From: Schlesneria sp.
GTDB lineage: Bacteria; Planctomycetota; Planctomycetia; Planctomycetales; Planctomycetaceae
DNA: 53,968 nt
Reading direction: 5' to 3'
Assembly (NCBI GenBank): GCA_028291515.1
Contig: JAQGHU010000095.1
Span: 1 to 53,968, forward strand
Shown: positions 44,990-53,961 of the stretch, in pieces
Position numbering within the stretch: the first letter of the stretch is position 1
Layout: each line of letters opens with the position of its first letter
Position numbers and translations under genes: made by a program
Notes under the pieces: generated by a model
Databases searched by the model: none
Told to the model about the DNA's origin: nothing
Seen by the model: the letters and a program-made list of their open reading frames with translations, nothing else

Positions 44990-45106
44990 CGTCATTCCCG
45001 CGCAGGCGGGAATCCAGCCACTACGCAGAGCTCCGTTTCCATCGCCGACAGGAAATAAGGTCCGTTGTCTCGCAGAACGCTGGATTCCCGCCTGCGCGGG
45101 AATGAC
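44990..45106. repeat. dRS3-like inverted pair, copy 3
   Basis: Arms 44990-45017 and 45080-45106 carry the same palindromic unit as copies 1 and 2 (27 paired bases), with a 62-nt spacer of unrelated sequence. It lies between convergent ribD and the TPR lipoprotein gene. A short CTCTCT/AGAGAG stem at 44944-44969 precedes it. Confidence 0.9.
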
Positions 45107-45243
45107 TGGAGCGACCTGATTGCTGCCGCCGCCATCCAACGGTTCCAGACTTAGAGCGCATTCCACCTCACTGTGGCGTCCCGCGAGCGGAAAACCACTG
45201 AGTCTAACCCGTGTTTCAACGCGACACGGAAGTGCGACTCGCA

Positions 45244-46125
45244 CTAGCGAGCCGGTGCTGGATCGAAGCTGCTTGTACGAGCGGGCTCGGTGTAGCTTGC
45301 CGGTTGCACGGCCGAAGGGACTCCCTGAGCTGGCGTCGTTGTCGGTGCAGGCGTCAGTCGAGGCCGCTGTGCCAGTTGTTTGCCCCCTTGACGTTCTTGC
45401 CGAACCGCCAGCAGCAAGCTTTGAGCCTGGGGTAGTTCTGGCTTCAATGAGAGAGCTCGTTGCAGATGCTCTTCCGCACCCGCCAAATCACCTCGCTCGT
45501 GCAACATGTATGCCAGGTTGTAGTGAGCTTCGGCCGGACCGACTGCTTCCGTAAAGTTTGCCAGGGCCGATGTCACGTCGCCCATTTTCGCCTGAATATG
45601 TCCCAGGTGATAAGCGAACGCGGGATCATACGGAGAGTGTGTACGGGCAAGTTGCATCTGCTCTAAAGCATGTGGCAAATCATTCTTGGCCGCGTAGTAC
45701 TGACCAAGCGACACGGCGACTTGCGAATTCTTCGGTGCGATCTTCTGTGCTTTGAAGAGACGCTTCTCGGCATCGTCCATGCGGCCCAGAGCGATGTCCA
45801 ATCGAGCCAGCCCGATCATGGCTTCCACGTTCTTGGAGTTTTCGTCCAGCACCTTCTCGTACGAGTTCCGTGCTCCGACCAGGTTCCCTTCTTGCTCTTC
45901 CCACAGCGCATACGCAAGATGCACCTTGGTCGGATTTTTCAGCGTCTTGCTGGTCGAAAAATCGAGCGACCCCGGGGTCGCGACGGCGGGCGTCGTCGCC
46001 GGGGCTGGCGTTTGTTGCTTGGCAGCAGTCATCGGGTTCTTCGGCGTCGAATTGCAGCCGGATGCCAAAGCCGCCAGGCTGACCGCACTGAACAACCAGG
46101 CATTGAGACGAGATGAATGGATCAC
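45244..46125 (-). CDS. TPR-repeat lipoprotein, TadD-like
   Basis: A 293-residue lipoprotein. GTG 46125 is chosen because GGGGAG precedes it and a lipoprotein signal follows, ending at Cys24 (ALASGC). A Pro/Ala/Thr linker leads to about five TPRs: AYALWEEQEGNLVGARNSYE, AMIGLARLDIALGRMDDAEK, QVAVSLGQYYAAKNDLPHAL, AFAYHLGHIQAKMGDVTSAL and AHYNLAYMLHERGDLAGAEE. A Pro/Thr-rich tail ends the protein. TPR lipoproteins such as TadD help assemble Flp pili; the neighbouring ATPase and OmpA-like genes make a similar envelope role plausible but unproven. Confidence 0.78.
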   Translation of the reverse strand: MIHSSRLNAWLFSAVSLAALASGCNSTPKNPMTAAKQQTPAPATTPAVATPGSLDFSTSKTLKNPTKVHLAYALWEEQEGNLVGARNSYEKVLDENSKNVEAMIGLARLDIALGRMDDAEKRLFKAQKIAPKNSQVAVSLGQYYAAKNDLPHALEQMQLARTHSPYDPAFAYHLGHIQAKMGDVTSALANFTEAVGPAEAHYNLAYMLHERGDLAGAEEHLQRALSLKPELPQAQSLLLAVRQERQGGKQLAQRPRLTPAPTTTPAQGVPSAVQPASYTEPARTSSFDPAPAR

Positions 46126-46219
46126 AGCAAACTCCCCTGCAACGGCAGGTTGGATGACGAGAGGCAAGTATCTTTATTCGCAGTAATATCGATAATCGTT
46201 CAGCTGGTACTGGGGATCG

Positions 46220-47707
46220 TCAAAGGTGGCCGAAGAAGCGACGGGCCGCTTCGTCAATCAGTCTTTCATCCAACATCACAGGTCGTTCATAGAAGCGGCA
46301 AATGGAATCGACAATCTGCAACAGGTCGCGTGGGTCGCTTGATCGCGGGGTTCGTCCCTGGTCGTAGTATTTGCGAAACAGCAGTTCGACGACTTCTGGT
46401 TTGAACTCCAACTTCTGCTGCAGGCAGATCAGTCGAAAGATTTCGGTATACATGTCTCGATCTGGCGATTCGATCTTCACCTTGTGCCGGATACGTCGCA
46501 GGAAGGCGTCGTCCACCAGTTCGCGCGGATCCAGGTTCGTCGAGAAGATGATCAACTGTTCGAACGGCACCATGAACTTGCGGCCCGTCGTCAGCGTCAG
46601 GTAATCGACACGTTCCTCCAGCGGCACGATCCAACGATTCAGCAGATCTTTCGGGCGAACCAGTTGTCGTCCAAAATCGTCAATTAAAAACACTCCACCA
46701 TTCGCTTTGATATGCATGGGAGCGTTATAGAAATTGCCGCTTTCGTTGTACTGCAGTTCCAGCATCTCCAGTGTCAGTTCACCGCCGGTGACGACGACTG
46801 GTCGGCGAATGCGTCGCCAGCGAGTATCAAAATGCCCTTCAGGGACGACATACGAGGGGGTCTCAGCGACCCCTTCAGCGCGCGGTGTCGGCAGGTCGTC
46901 GGTCGTGCGATGAATTCCCGGATCAAACAGCGTGATGATGCTGCTTTCGGCCTGAATCGCATAAGGAACGTAGATCTCGCCCCCATTCTCGTTCAGGAAT
47001 CGCCCCAGGCCCTTCGACACCAGCGTCTTGCCGTTGCCCGCCGGACCGTGGACAAAGATCGAAGTCCCGCTGCAGACCGCAGGACCAAGCTCGTCCAATA
47101 ACGAAGGACGAATCACGCTATCGCGAAAAGTGGCTTGCAACCCCGTCATCGTACAAGACGCACCCGTCACATGCTGCAACAGGCATTGCTCGACGTATTG
47201 TTCCAGCGGCACGGGAGCGGGCCCGACGTAGCGACAATGTTCGAACAGCTCGCGTGCTCGCGCTCGGCCCAGTTCTGTCAGGGCGAATCGATAAGACACT
47301 CGCCCGACAAGATCGCCGGAAGCAACTTCGATGCACTTCTGATCCCTGAGGCCTCGCAACGCTTCATCGACGATCGAAAATGGCAACCGCGTCGCACGGG
47401 CGATATCGCCACCCAGCAGTGTTCCATGCAGATACAACTGCTTCAGAACCAGGTCGGCAATATGTCCCAATTGAAGACCGCACTCCGCCAAGGAGGTCGG
47501 TGTCCGCGGTGCCGGAACGGATGGGGAGATCGGACTAGCAGGCTTCTCGTTGGATCGACCTTTTTCCGGCGAAGTTTGCTTCGTAAACAGATCCGCATAC
47601 AACTGACCCACCTGCGACGAGGCGTTGGATCGCGGCGCGCCAACCCCAGGCTCGCCAAACGCAGCCTTGGGATCACCGACACTTGTGGAAAAAGTTGTAT
47701 CCGGCAT
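46220..47707 (-). CDS. AAA-type ATPase with N-terminal winged-helix region
   Basis: A 495-residue cytoplasmic ATPase. Walker A is GPAGNGKT at 221-228 and Walker B is GVFLIDD at 339-344. A sensor-like FSTNLDP and an arginine-rich RRIRHKVKI follow. Residues 1-75 are low complexity. Residues 80-155 look like a winged helix (LYLHGTLLGGDIARATRLPF, SIVDEALRGLRDQKCIEVAS). The protein resembles MoxR/RavA-type chaperone ATPases only loosely; from memory this family is widespread in planctomycetes near Flp-pilus genes. ATG 47707 is preferred over TTG 47719. It lies 91 bp after the upstream gene and 94 bp before the TPR gene. Confidence 0.8.
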   Translation of the reverse strand: MPDTTFSTSVGDPKAAFGEPGVGAPRSNASSQVGQLYADLFTKQTSPEKGRSNEKPASPISPSVPAPRTPTSLAECGLQLGHIADLVLKQLYLHGTLLGGDIARATRLPFSIVDEALRGLRDQKCIEVASGDLVGRVSYRFALTELGRARARELFEHCRYVGPAPVPLEQYVEQCLLQHVTGASCTMTGLQATFRDSVIRPSLLDELGPAVCSGTSIFVHGPAGNGKTLVSKGLGRFLNENGGEIYVPYAIQAESSIITLFDPGIHRTTDDLPTPRAEGVAETPSYVVPEGHFDTRWRRIRRPVVVTGGELTLEMLELQYNESGNFYNAPMHIKANGGVFLIDDFGRQLVRPKDLLNRWIVPLEERVDYLTLTTGRKFMVPFEQLIIFSTNLDPRELVDDAFLRRIRHKVKIESPDRDMYTEIFRLICLQQKLEFKPEVVELLFRKYYDQGRTPRSSDPRDLLQIVDSICRFYERPVMLDERLIDEAARRFFGHL

Positions 47708-47798
47708 GGGACCGATCAAATCTGAGTAACACTGGCCATCACGGACTGGATTGCCATCAGGACAATCCGCTCCACGTGATGGCTTCTAAATCAAACCG

Positions 47799-48545
47799 TT
47801 AGCGAGTGGTCGTGCTCCCTGTGCTGGATCCTGTTGCGCCGCCGCCGCTGCTGGGACCGGCACCACCCGAGACGCCACCACCGCCGCCGCCGCCCTGGCG
47901 TCCAGCGATACCAATCAGGAACAGGCGTGGACGTGGAATCGATTGCAACTCCAGGGTTCTGATCCGATCGACTTCGTTGGCAGGACGACCATTGAACAGT
48001 TCGTACTTGGCGACGATCGGTGGAATGTTCGTCGCGCCCGTTTCTTGCATGAATTTCTGGGCAGTCGCCACGCGAATCTGGCCCATCTCAGCAGTCACGC
48101 CCTGCGACACATAGACCGTGCGATACTGCATCGGCACCGTGTTCAAGACCCAGATCAAGTGACTGCGTCCGGCGTCCGTCAACTGCTGAGTATCACCGTC
48201 GAAGTGATAGTCGTGCAAAGTCGTCGCCTCGGCCCAACCGGCACCCGATTGAGCTTCCAGCAGGTTGGTCACGTCGGCCCGATCCTGGCAATTGTAAGGA
48301 TGTGGCCAGTAGTGAGCCGAATGGTACGCTTGGACAAAAGGCTGCTTGGGCCCCTGGACACGCGGATAGGGGGGCCAGTACTTGCCGTCCTTATAGATCT
48401 GCCGAGACCCCGGCGGATCATTGGACCGCTCCTCGTACCAGGCTTGGGTAAAGGGAAACGGACCGCCAGCCAGAGCGACTCCGGACGACAATGCCGCGGC
48501 TGCGAACAGCCCCTGAACACAATACCGCCAGTGAATCCTTCGCAT
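47799..48545 (-). CDS. Secreted protein with OmpA-like segment
   Basis: A 248-residue exported protein. The signal peptide MRRIHWRYCVQGLFAAAALS ends near ALA/GGP. An N-terminal aromatic-rich region (GKYWPPYPRVQGPKQPFVQA) is followed by a segment like OmpA peptidoglycan-binding domains: YHFDGDTQQLTDAGRSHLIW, then RTVYVSQGVTAEMGQIRVAT. A Gly/Ser/Thr-rich tail of about 40 residues includes a run of eight glycines. It heads a minus-strand cluster with the AAA ATPase and TPR lipoprotein. A 9-bp stem (47735-47743 with 47775-47783) lies before the next gene. Confidence 0.65.
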   Translation of the reverse strand: MRRIHWRYCVQGLFAAAALSSGVALAGGPFPFTQAWYEERSNDPPGSRQIYKDGKYWPPYPRVQGPKQPFVQAYHSAHYWPHPYNCQDRADVTNLLEAQSGAGWAEATTLHDYHFDGDTQQLTDAGRSHLIWVLNTVPMQYRTVYVSQGVTAEMGQIRVATAQKFMQETGATNIPPIVAKYELFNGRPANEVDRIRTLELQSIPRPRLFLIGIAGRQGGGGGGGVSGGAGPSSGGGATGSSTGSTTTR

Positions 48546-48742
48546 CCCGCCCCCTCATTCCCTTGAAGTCCGAGATCACGCCGCTGTCACGATCGAATCG
48601 TTCCGAAACGAACCGCCGGCGCGCAGTTCTCGTAGCCGATCAACTGTCTTATCGGCCATCGACTGGAGCGGTCATAACGGAAAGATCGATTATGCAGGCG
48701 ACCAACGGCACGTTCTGCCGATGCTGCCTGTTCAGGATTGTG

Positions 48743-48779
48743 GGTACCACGGACTTGGAGTTCCGAGTCCGTGGCATCC
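48743..48779. repeat. Small palindrome related to the 3307 repeat family
   Basis: CCACGGACT (48747-48755) pairs with AGTCCGTGG (48766-48774) around TGGAGTTCCG. The sequence resembles the inner arm at 3307-3342 (GGGTGCCACG..CTTGGAGTC). It lies in the 331-bp divergent promoter region upstream of the kinase gene, which otherwise shows no gene. Confidence 0.55.
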
Positions 48780-48876
48780 GAGTTGGGGGCAAAAATCTTT
48801 TTTCGAATCACGATATTTCGTGAGACGATTCGAGAACGGCGTCGCATGGTATGGTAAGAACCTCTGGGAGCCAGCC

Positions 48877-51237
48877 ATGTCTTATGAACCGATCAGTGCG
48901 AAATCGTTATTCCTGCAAGCGATGGAACTGCCGACGGCGGCGGAACGTGCGGCGTTTCTTGACCGCGCCTGTGGCGGGCAGGCGGCGCTGAAGGCGCGGG
49001 TCGAAGGGCTGATCCGGACGGCCGAAGAGGCTGACAGTCTGCTCGACAATCCCGCGACGCAGATCGGGTCGGATATCTCCGACCGATCGAGCGTGTCGCT
49101 CGATTTTCTCAAGCCGTGCAATACCCCCGGCAGTCTTGGTTGCCTGGGTGGTTATGCCGTGCTGGATGTCATCGGCCGCGGCGGGATGGGGATTGTGTTG
49201 CGGGCGATGGATTCCAAGCTGAATCGCATCGTCGCGATCAAGGTGCTGGTCCCCGAGTTCGCGGGCAGCCCGCAGGCTCGGAAGCGGTTCGCTCGTGAGG
49301 CGCAGGCGGCGGCGGCGGTCAGCCATGATCACATCGTGACGATTCACGCGGTCGATGATCAGGGGCAAGTTCCGTACATCGTGATGGAATGTGTGGTCGG
49401 GCAATCGCTGCAGCAGAAGATCGACAAGTGCGGCGCCCTGGGCCTGAAAGAGATCCTGCGAATCGGCATGCAGATGGCGTCGGGACTGGCGGCTGCTCAC
49501 AAGCAGGGGCTGGTGCATCGCGATATCAAGCCGGCGAACATTCTGCTGGAGAATGGGATCGAACGAGTCAAGATCACCGACTTCGGCCTGGCCCGTGCAA
49601 CCGATGATGTCGGGATGACGCAATCCGGGCAGATCGCGGGAACTCCGCAATACATGTCTCCCGAACAGGCGATGGGGCAGCAGGTTGATACTCGCAGCGA
49701 TCTATTCAGCCTGGGGAGCGTGCTGTACACGCTGTGTACCGGTCGACCCGCCTTTCGAGCCGATTCGACCCTGGCCGTGATGCGGCGCGTCTGCGACGAC
49801 TCTCCACGTCCGATCGGCGAGATGAACCCTGAGATCCCGGAATGGCTGATTGAGATCATTGACCGGTTGTTGATGAAGAAGCCCGAGGATCGGTTTCAAA
49901 CTGCGAATGAAGTGGCCGAGTTGCTGAACCAGCATCTGGCTCATCTGCAACAACCGGCGAGCGTCCCTCGACCTGCTCGACTGCAGTCGCCTGTCGCAAA
50001 AGGGTCAACAAATCGACTGCCGGCGGTCCTGATCGCCACGGTGTTCATGATTCTACCAGCGGTTGCCCTAGTCGCCACGGCGTTCGTGATTCTGCTGGGG
50101 GCGACGTTCTACGGGTCTAGCGATCAGCAGGGCTCACCCGCGAAGGCCTCACAACGGGTCGTGGCCACGCAGGCACCAATGGTGCCGGTTGTGATCCTCA
50201 ATTCCAACGCAGAGAAACCTCTGGTCCGACAAGTGCCCGCTGAGCAGCCAGTCCCTGACACCGCTTTGACCGAAGAATCGCTGCAGTCGCCGACTGTTTT
50301 TCCGTTTGATCAGGCGAAGGCCCTGGCTTATCAGGAAGCTTGGTCAAAGCGATTGAACGTCCCTGTCGAGCGGAGCAACTCACTAGACATGACGTTGCGA
50401 CTGATCCCGCCCGGCAAGTTTCAAATGGGGAGTACAGCCGACGAGTTGGCTCAGTTGAAGCGCGAACTGGAAGAGCGAGGGGCTTCTGACTTCGACAAGT
50501 TTGTGGCGATTTCGAGTTCCCCCCGGCACACAGTCGAACTGTCGCAGCCATTCTATATGAGTGCTTACGAAGTTACCGTCGCACAGTTTCAAGCGTTCGT
50601 GCAGGAAACCAATCACCGCGCCACGGCCGATCAAGCGGGTAATCCTCGCTTCACTTGGAAGACATTCGTTCCCGATGTCGATCTGACAAGGCAACCTGTT
50701 GCCGGAGTCAGTTGGGAAGATGCCGACGCGTTCTGCAGATGGCTCAGCAAGAAAGCACCCGCTGGCGAAGAGCCGCAACAATACGACCTTCCGACCGAAG
50801 CACAGTGGGAATACGCCTGCCGCGCGGGAACTGAAACACTGTGGTCCTGTGCCGCAATGCCACTCTCCGAGCATGCGATCGTCGAGCAACAGGGGCAGCC
50901 CTTTCCTACTCAAGTCGGCCTTCGACGACCCAATGCCTTCGGGTTGTTCGACATGCATGGGAATGTCGACGAGTGGTGCCGCGATTGGCATAACCATAAC
51001 TTCTACGCCCGGTCGCCATTGATCGATCCTGTCTACCTGGAAGCACCTGTCGATGCTGGCTCCGGCCGGGTCGCTCGTGGGGGAGCTTGGAACGCACTGG
51101 CCTGGTGGTCACGCTCGGCCACGCGAACGTATGACTTTCCGGTCTCGCCCACGTTCGCCAAAGGGTTTCGCGTCGTCTGTCGCATTCAGCCACGACCAGC
51201 CAGCCAAGTGACACAATTTCCAAATGGAGCAAATTAG
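48877..51237 (+). CDS. Ser/Thr protein kinase fused to FGE/SUMF1-like domain
   Basis: A 786-residue transmembrane kinase. ATG 48877 is preferred, with GGGAG upstream. A short helical domain typical of planctomycete kinases (1-60, AAFLDRACGGQAALKARVEG) precedes the kinase: GRGGMG at 100-105, Lys122, HRDIKPAN with Asp216, DFG at 235-237, SPE at 261-263. A membrane helix spans about 382-412. The exported part from 503 is a sulfatase-modifying-factor domain (IPPGKFQMGS; YDLPTEAQWEYACRAG; NAFGLFDMHGNVDEWCRDWH; RVARGGAW). The paired active-site cysteines of true formylglycine enzymes are absent at 735-751. It is probably a sensor with an extracytoplasmic binding domain. Confidence 0.9.
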   Translation: MSYEPISAKSLFLQAMELPTAAERAAFLDRACGGQAALKARVEGLIRTAEEADSLLDNPATQIGSDISDRSSVSLDFLKPCNTPGSLGCLGGYAVLDVIGRGGMGIVLRAMDSKLNRIVAIKVLVPEFAGSPQARKRFAREAQAAAAVSHDHIVTIHAVDDQGQVPYIVMECVVGQSLQQKIDKCGALGLKEILRIGMQMASGLAAAHKQGLVHRDIKPANILLENGIERVKITDFGLARATDDVGMTQSGQIAGTPQYMSPEQAMGQQVDTRSDLFSLGSVLYTLCTGRPAFRADSTLAVMRRVCDDSPRPIGEMNPEIPEWLIEIIDRLLMKKPEDRFQTANEVAELLNQHLAHLQQPASVPRPARLQSPVAKGSTNRLPAVLIATVFMILPAVALVATAFVILLGATFYGSSDQQGSPAKASQRVVATQAPMVPVVILNSNAEKPLVRQVPAEQPVPDTALTEESLQSPTVFPFDQAKALAYQEAWSKRLNVPVERSNSLDMTLRLIPPGKFQMGSTADELAQLKRELEERGASDFDKFVAISSSPRHTVELSQPFYMSAYEVTVAQFQAFVQETNHRATADQAGNPRFTWKTFVPDVDLTRQPVAGVSWEDADAFCRWLSKKAPAGEEPQQYDLPTEAQWEYACRAGTETLWSCAAMPLSEHAIVEQQGQPFPTQVGLRRPNAFGLFDMHGNVDEWCRDWHNHNFYARSPLIDPVYLEAPVDAGSGRVARGGAWNALAWWSRSATRTYDFPVSPTFAKGFRVVCRIQPRPASQVTQFPNGAN

Positions 51238-51584
51238 CTCTGGAATCAGTCTTTCCATTCAAAACTGGTGCTGCAACACTAAGCCGCTCAATCATTTCCG
51301 TCACGCAGTTTCTGCCGATCACGGCAGATATCGCAAACCGCCCGAACAGCGTCGTCGACCCAGTTATCTGATCAGTCTTAAACCGATCTGTCCACGTTTT
51401 GACGGCGTCAATATGATCCCTAGCGATTGCGTTAGGTACGGGTACCAAGGTTGAAGATTCGGCGAGAAGCGACCGAATCAGTAGCGATGCCGGTCGTCTG
51501 GTTGAGGGCCAAAATCCCATCCGCGACTTCGCATCTTCCCGGAATGGATTCCGCGGAGTGATCAGAGAAACGACGGAGACAGCC
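51238..51584. other. Gene-free region upstream of the LpoB-like gene
   Basis: 347 bp without a supportable gene or repeat family. It separates the kinase gene from the lipoprotein pair and should contain the promoter of the latter; I cannot place the elements. Confidence 0.35.
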
Positions 51585-52256
51585 ATGGACAGGCGACGGT
51601 TTCTGACTGGGATGGGTCAACTGGCAATGGGCGGCTGGGTCGCGCAGGCTATTGGCTGCCGCACCAACAAGCAAACCGCTCATGTGTTGAATGAGACCGA
51701 CCGTGATATGGTTGGCAGCCACACCGCCGGGGCCGAGACCTGGGAACCGCTGATTCACGGCTCGGTCGATAAGCTGCTCTGCCGCCAGATGACCGACATC
51801 AAGACGGTTTCGCATGACGGCACACCTCCCCGCAAGCGCATCTGCTTCGTCGGCCTGGAAAATAAAAGCATCGAAGAACTCGGTGACTTTGGCGAACAGA
51901 TCTACGAAAAAATCGACACCTCGATCAATGAATCGCAGATGTTCGAAGTGATCAATCGCCGGTTCGTCGAGGCGGGTCTGCGCGAATGCCGCCTGCGACC
52001 CGATGAGCTGTTCGTTCCCAGTAAGTTGCGGTCGTTCACTGGTGCGATGGAGAAGCAGGATCAGCCTTTCGACTATCTGCTGTATGCCAAGATCACCTCG
52101 GGGACGACTCGCAGCAACAACAAAGATTATCAGCGCGACTACGTGCTGACGCTGGAACTGGTGGACATGGCCAGCGGTCATGCAGACAAAGAACGAGCCG
52201 AGTTGCGCAAGGGCTATCACAAGTCGATGTTGGGCAAAGTCAAGCACTACGGCTGA
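51585..52256 (+). CDS. LpoB-like penicillin-binding-protein activator lipoprotein
   Basis: A 223-residue lipoprotein resembling LpoB, the outer-membrane activator of the peptidoglycan synthase PBP1b. ATG 51585 begins a signal with a twin-arginine-like start (MDRRRFLTGMGQLAMGG) and a lipobox ending at Cys25 (QAIGC). The globular part has family features: ICFVGLENKSIEELGDFGEQ, INESQMFEVINRRFVEAG, and FDYLLYAKITSG followed by a long polar strand DYVLTLELVDMASG. The C-terminal WSD-type end of proteobacterial LpoB is replaced by KSMLGKVKHYG. No PBP gene is in the window. It is 18 bp upstream of the COG3014-like gene and probably co-transcribed with it. Confidence 0.75.
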   Translation: MDRRRFLTGMGQLAMGGWVAQAIGCRTNKQTAHVLNETDRDMVGSHTAGAETWEPLIHGSVDKLLCRQMTDIKTVSHDGTPPRKRICFVGLENKSIEELGDFGEQIYEKIDTSINESQMFEVINRRFVEAGLRECRLRPDELFVPSKLRSFTGAMEKQDQPFDYLLYAKITSGTTRSNNKDYQRDYVLTLELVDMASGHADKERAELRKGYHKSMLGKVKHYG

Positions 52257-52274
52257 TCGGCGCGGAAGGCAGAA

Positions 52275-53792
52275 ATGTTGGTGAGCGTCCCAGACCCGGA
52301 CGGATCGGCGAGTCTTTTGAAATCGCAATCCGAAGCGATGCAATCTGAAACCTGCGAACGACAGTGCGCAGGTTCTGATCGGGTATTGCCGACAGGGCAG
52401 CGCGCCGCAAGATTCGCCTGGATGACCTGTGCCGTTCTTCTGATCAGCCTCCTATCGGGTTGTGCCTCGCACTACAACCGCGTCTGGGTCGTTCGCGAAG
52501 AGTTCCATGCCGGCCATCTGGATCTGGCGCGAGCAGCCATTGACAATCAACTGAAGAAGCACAAGGGCGAATCGGACGTCTTCCTGCTCGACAAGGCGAT
52601 GATCGAGCTGACGTCAGGAAACCCCAAAGAAGCAGAGAAGATCCTGCGCGGCGTTCGCGACCGTTTCGACAACTACGAACAAAAAGATCTGGGCGAGATC
52701 ACGAAGTCGATGCTGACGGATGACAATGCTCAGGCCTATGCGGGCGAAGACTACGAAAAAGTTCTGATCCGCGCAATGCTCGCCTTGTCGAACCTGATGA
52801 CCACCGGCAGTGATTCCAGTGCCTACGCGCTGCAGATCGTCGACAAGCAACAGCAGATTATTGAGAAGGTCAAAATCAAGCAGCAGAAGCACATTGACAA
52901 GCTGCGAGAGAAAGAAGAGGCGGGCAAGGAGTCGCCGTTCCTTCCCGCCGAAATGGCCTACAAGCAGGTGGCACTCGGGCCGTACATTCGAGCCATGCTA
53001 GCCGAAGAATCGCCCCTGACGCTCGATGAAGCGGCTCGGGCTCGCGTGCAGGTCGCCAGCTTCGAACCTGGCTTCCGCGATGCAAATGCGGACCTGCAGC
53101 GAGCTCAATACGAAACGCCGATCGCGCCCGGTCGCGGAGTGCTGTACGTGTTTGCATTGGTCGGGCGTGGGCCGATCAAGCAGGAACGAGAAGAGATTGC
53201 GACGCACGTTTCGCTGTTCATTGCGGACCGTATCGTCAACGCCTTCTCGAATCGAGCGATTCCGCCAACCATCGCGCCGGTAAAAGTTCCCTTTGTGATC
53301 GACTTCCCAAGTCGCTCTGAAGGAGTTTCGGTCCGCGTTGACGGTCAGCAGGTCGGGACCACGGCCACGATTGTCGATGTCGGGGAAATGGCTAAAAACC
53401 AGCAAAAGGCGCTGTACCCCGAGGTGATCGCTCGCGCGGTGGCTCGACGAGTCGTGAAGAAGGGGATCATCTATGCGGCCCAGGAAGTCGCCGACGTGCA
53501 GCAGGGAAGCCTGCTAAGCTTTGGTGCGATGGCGGCGGGCGTCGCATGGGAAGCAACGGAGACCGCGGACACCCGCTGTTGGGCTCTCTTGCCCGATACG
53601 ATTCAGGTCATGCGTGTGGAACTGCCTGTGGGCGAGCACGAAATCGTGCTGCGTCCGATGGGAGCGGGCGGAGAACTGTTGTCTGCCGCCAACGCCAAAG
53701 TCACGATCGCCGATGGACGCAACACGTACCTGATGGGGACGCTGCCGACGACTCAATTTGTGGGCAAGCTGATCACCAGCGGCGGCGAATAG
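52275..53792 (+). CDS. COG3014-like lipoprotein
   Basis: A 505-residue exported protein. ATG 52275 has AAGG upstream, but the lipobox Cys63 (LLISLLSGCAS) is then far inside. ATG 52338 would give a more usual leader containing RAARFAW. After the Cys comes a TPR-like helical region at about 70-200 (GHLDLARAAIDNQLKKHKGE), then a coiled-coil (QQQIIEKVKIKQQKHIDKLR), then a beta-rich domain with LYPEVIARAVARRVVKKGII, typical as I recall of COG3014. That group often neighbours LpoB genes in proteobacteria, which supports both calls. It likely acts in cell-envelope or peptidoglycan assembly; the function is not established. Confidence 0.72.
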   Translation: MLVSVPDPDGSASLLKSQSEAMQSETCERQCAGSDRVLPTGQRAARFAWMTCAVLLISLLSGCASHYNRVWVVREEFHAGHLDLARAAIDNQLKKHKGESDVFLLDKAMIELTSGNPKEAEKILRGVRDRFDNYEQKDLGEITKSMLTDDNAQAYAGEDYEKVLIRAMLALSNLMTTGSDSSAYALQIVDKQQQIIEKVKIKQQKHIDKLREKEEAGKESPFLPAEMAYKQVALGPYIRAMLAEESPLTLDEAARARVQVASFEPGFRDANADLQRAQYETPIAPGRGVLYVFALVGRGPIKQEREEIATHVSLFIADRIVNAFSNRAIPPTIAPVKVPFVIDFPSRSEGVSVRVDGQQVGTTATIVDVGEMAKNQQKALYPEVIARAVARRVVKKGIIYAAQEVADVQQGSLLSFGAMAAGVAWEATETADTRCWALLPDTIQVMRVELPVGEHEIVLRPMGAGGELLSAANAKVTIADGRNTYLMGTLPTTQFVGKLITSGGE

Positions 53793-53867
53793 GCAGCGTT
53801 ATCGACTTGCCTGTGAAGCCGCCACATCGCGGAAAAGCGAAGAGTATTAGCCACGGATGAAACCTAG

Positions 53868-53883
53868 TGCGGGCGTGCCCGCA
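53868..53883 (+). repeat. GC-rich hairpin after the COG3014-like gene
   Basis: TGCGGGC-GT-GCCCGCA is a perfect 7-bp stem 76 bases after the stop. No T-tract follows (CAACCCAATGAAAAA). It could be a factor-assisted transcript end. Confidence 0.4.
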
Positions 53884-53896
53884 ACCCAATGAAAAA

Positions 53897-53961
53897 GCGT
53901 GAGACCAGTTGGTAGAGTGGTGTTTACAACGGACAACACTTTCCCAACGAGGACTCACGCC
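53897..53961 (+). repeat. Long imperfect hairpin at the window edge
   Basis: Nested complementary blocks GCGTGAG/CTCACGC, GTTGG/CCAAC and GTGTT/AACAC fold the 65 bases just before ATG 53962 into an extended hairpin. The structure resembles a subterminal or leader structure of a mobile element. Confidence 0.5.

Noticed and set aside
27792-45106. Repeated 28-mers as a possible CRISPR array
   Set aside because: The copies occur as inverted pairs far apart, not as direct repeats with regular spacers, and no cas gene is present.
53897-53961. Integron attC site
   Set aside because: The GTTGG and CCAAC blocks are in the opposite order to attC R boxes (RYYYAAC first, GTTRRRY last), and no integrase is present.
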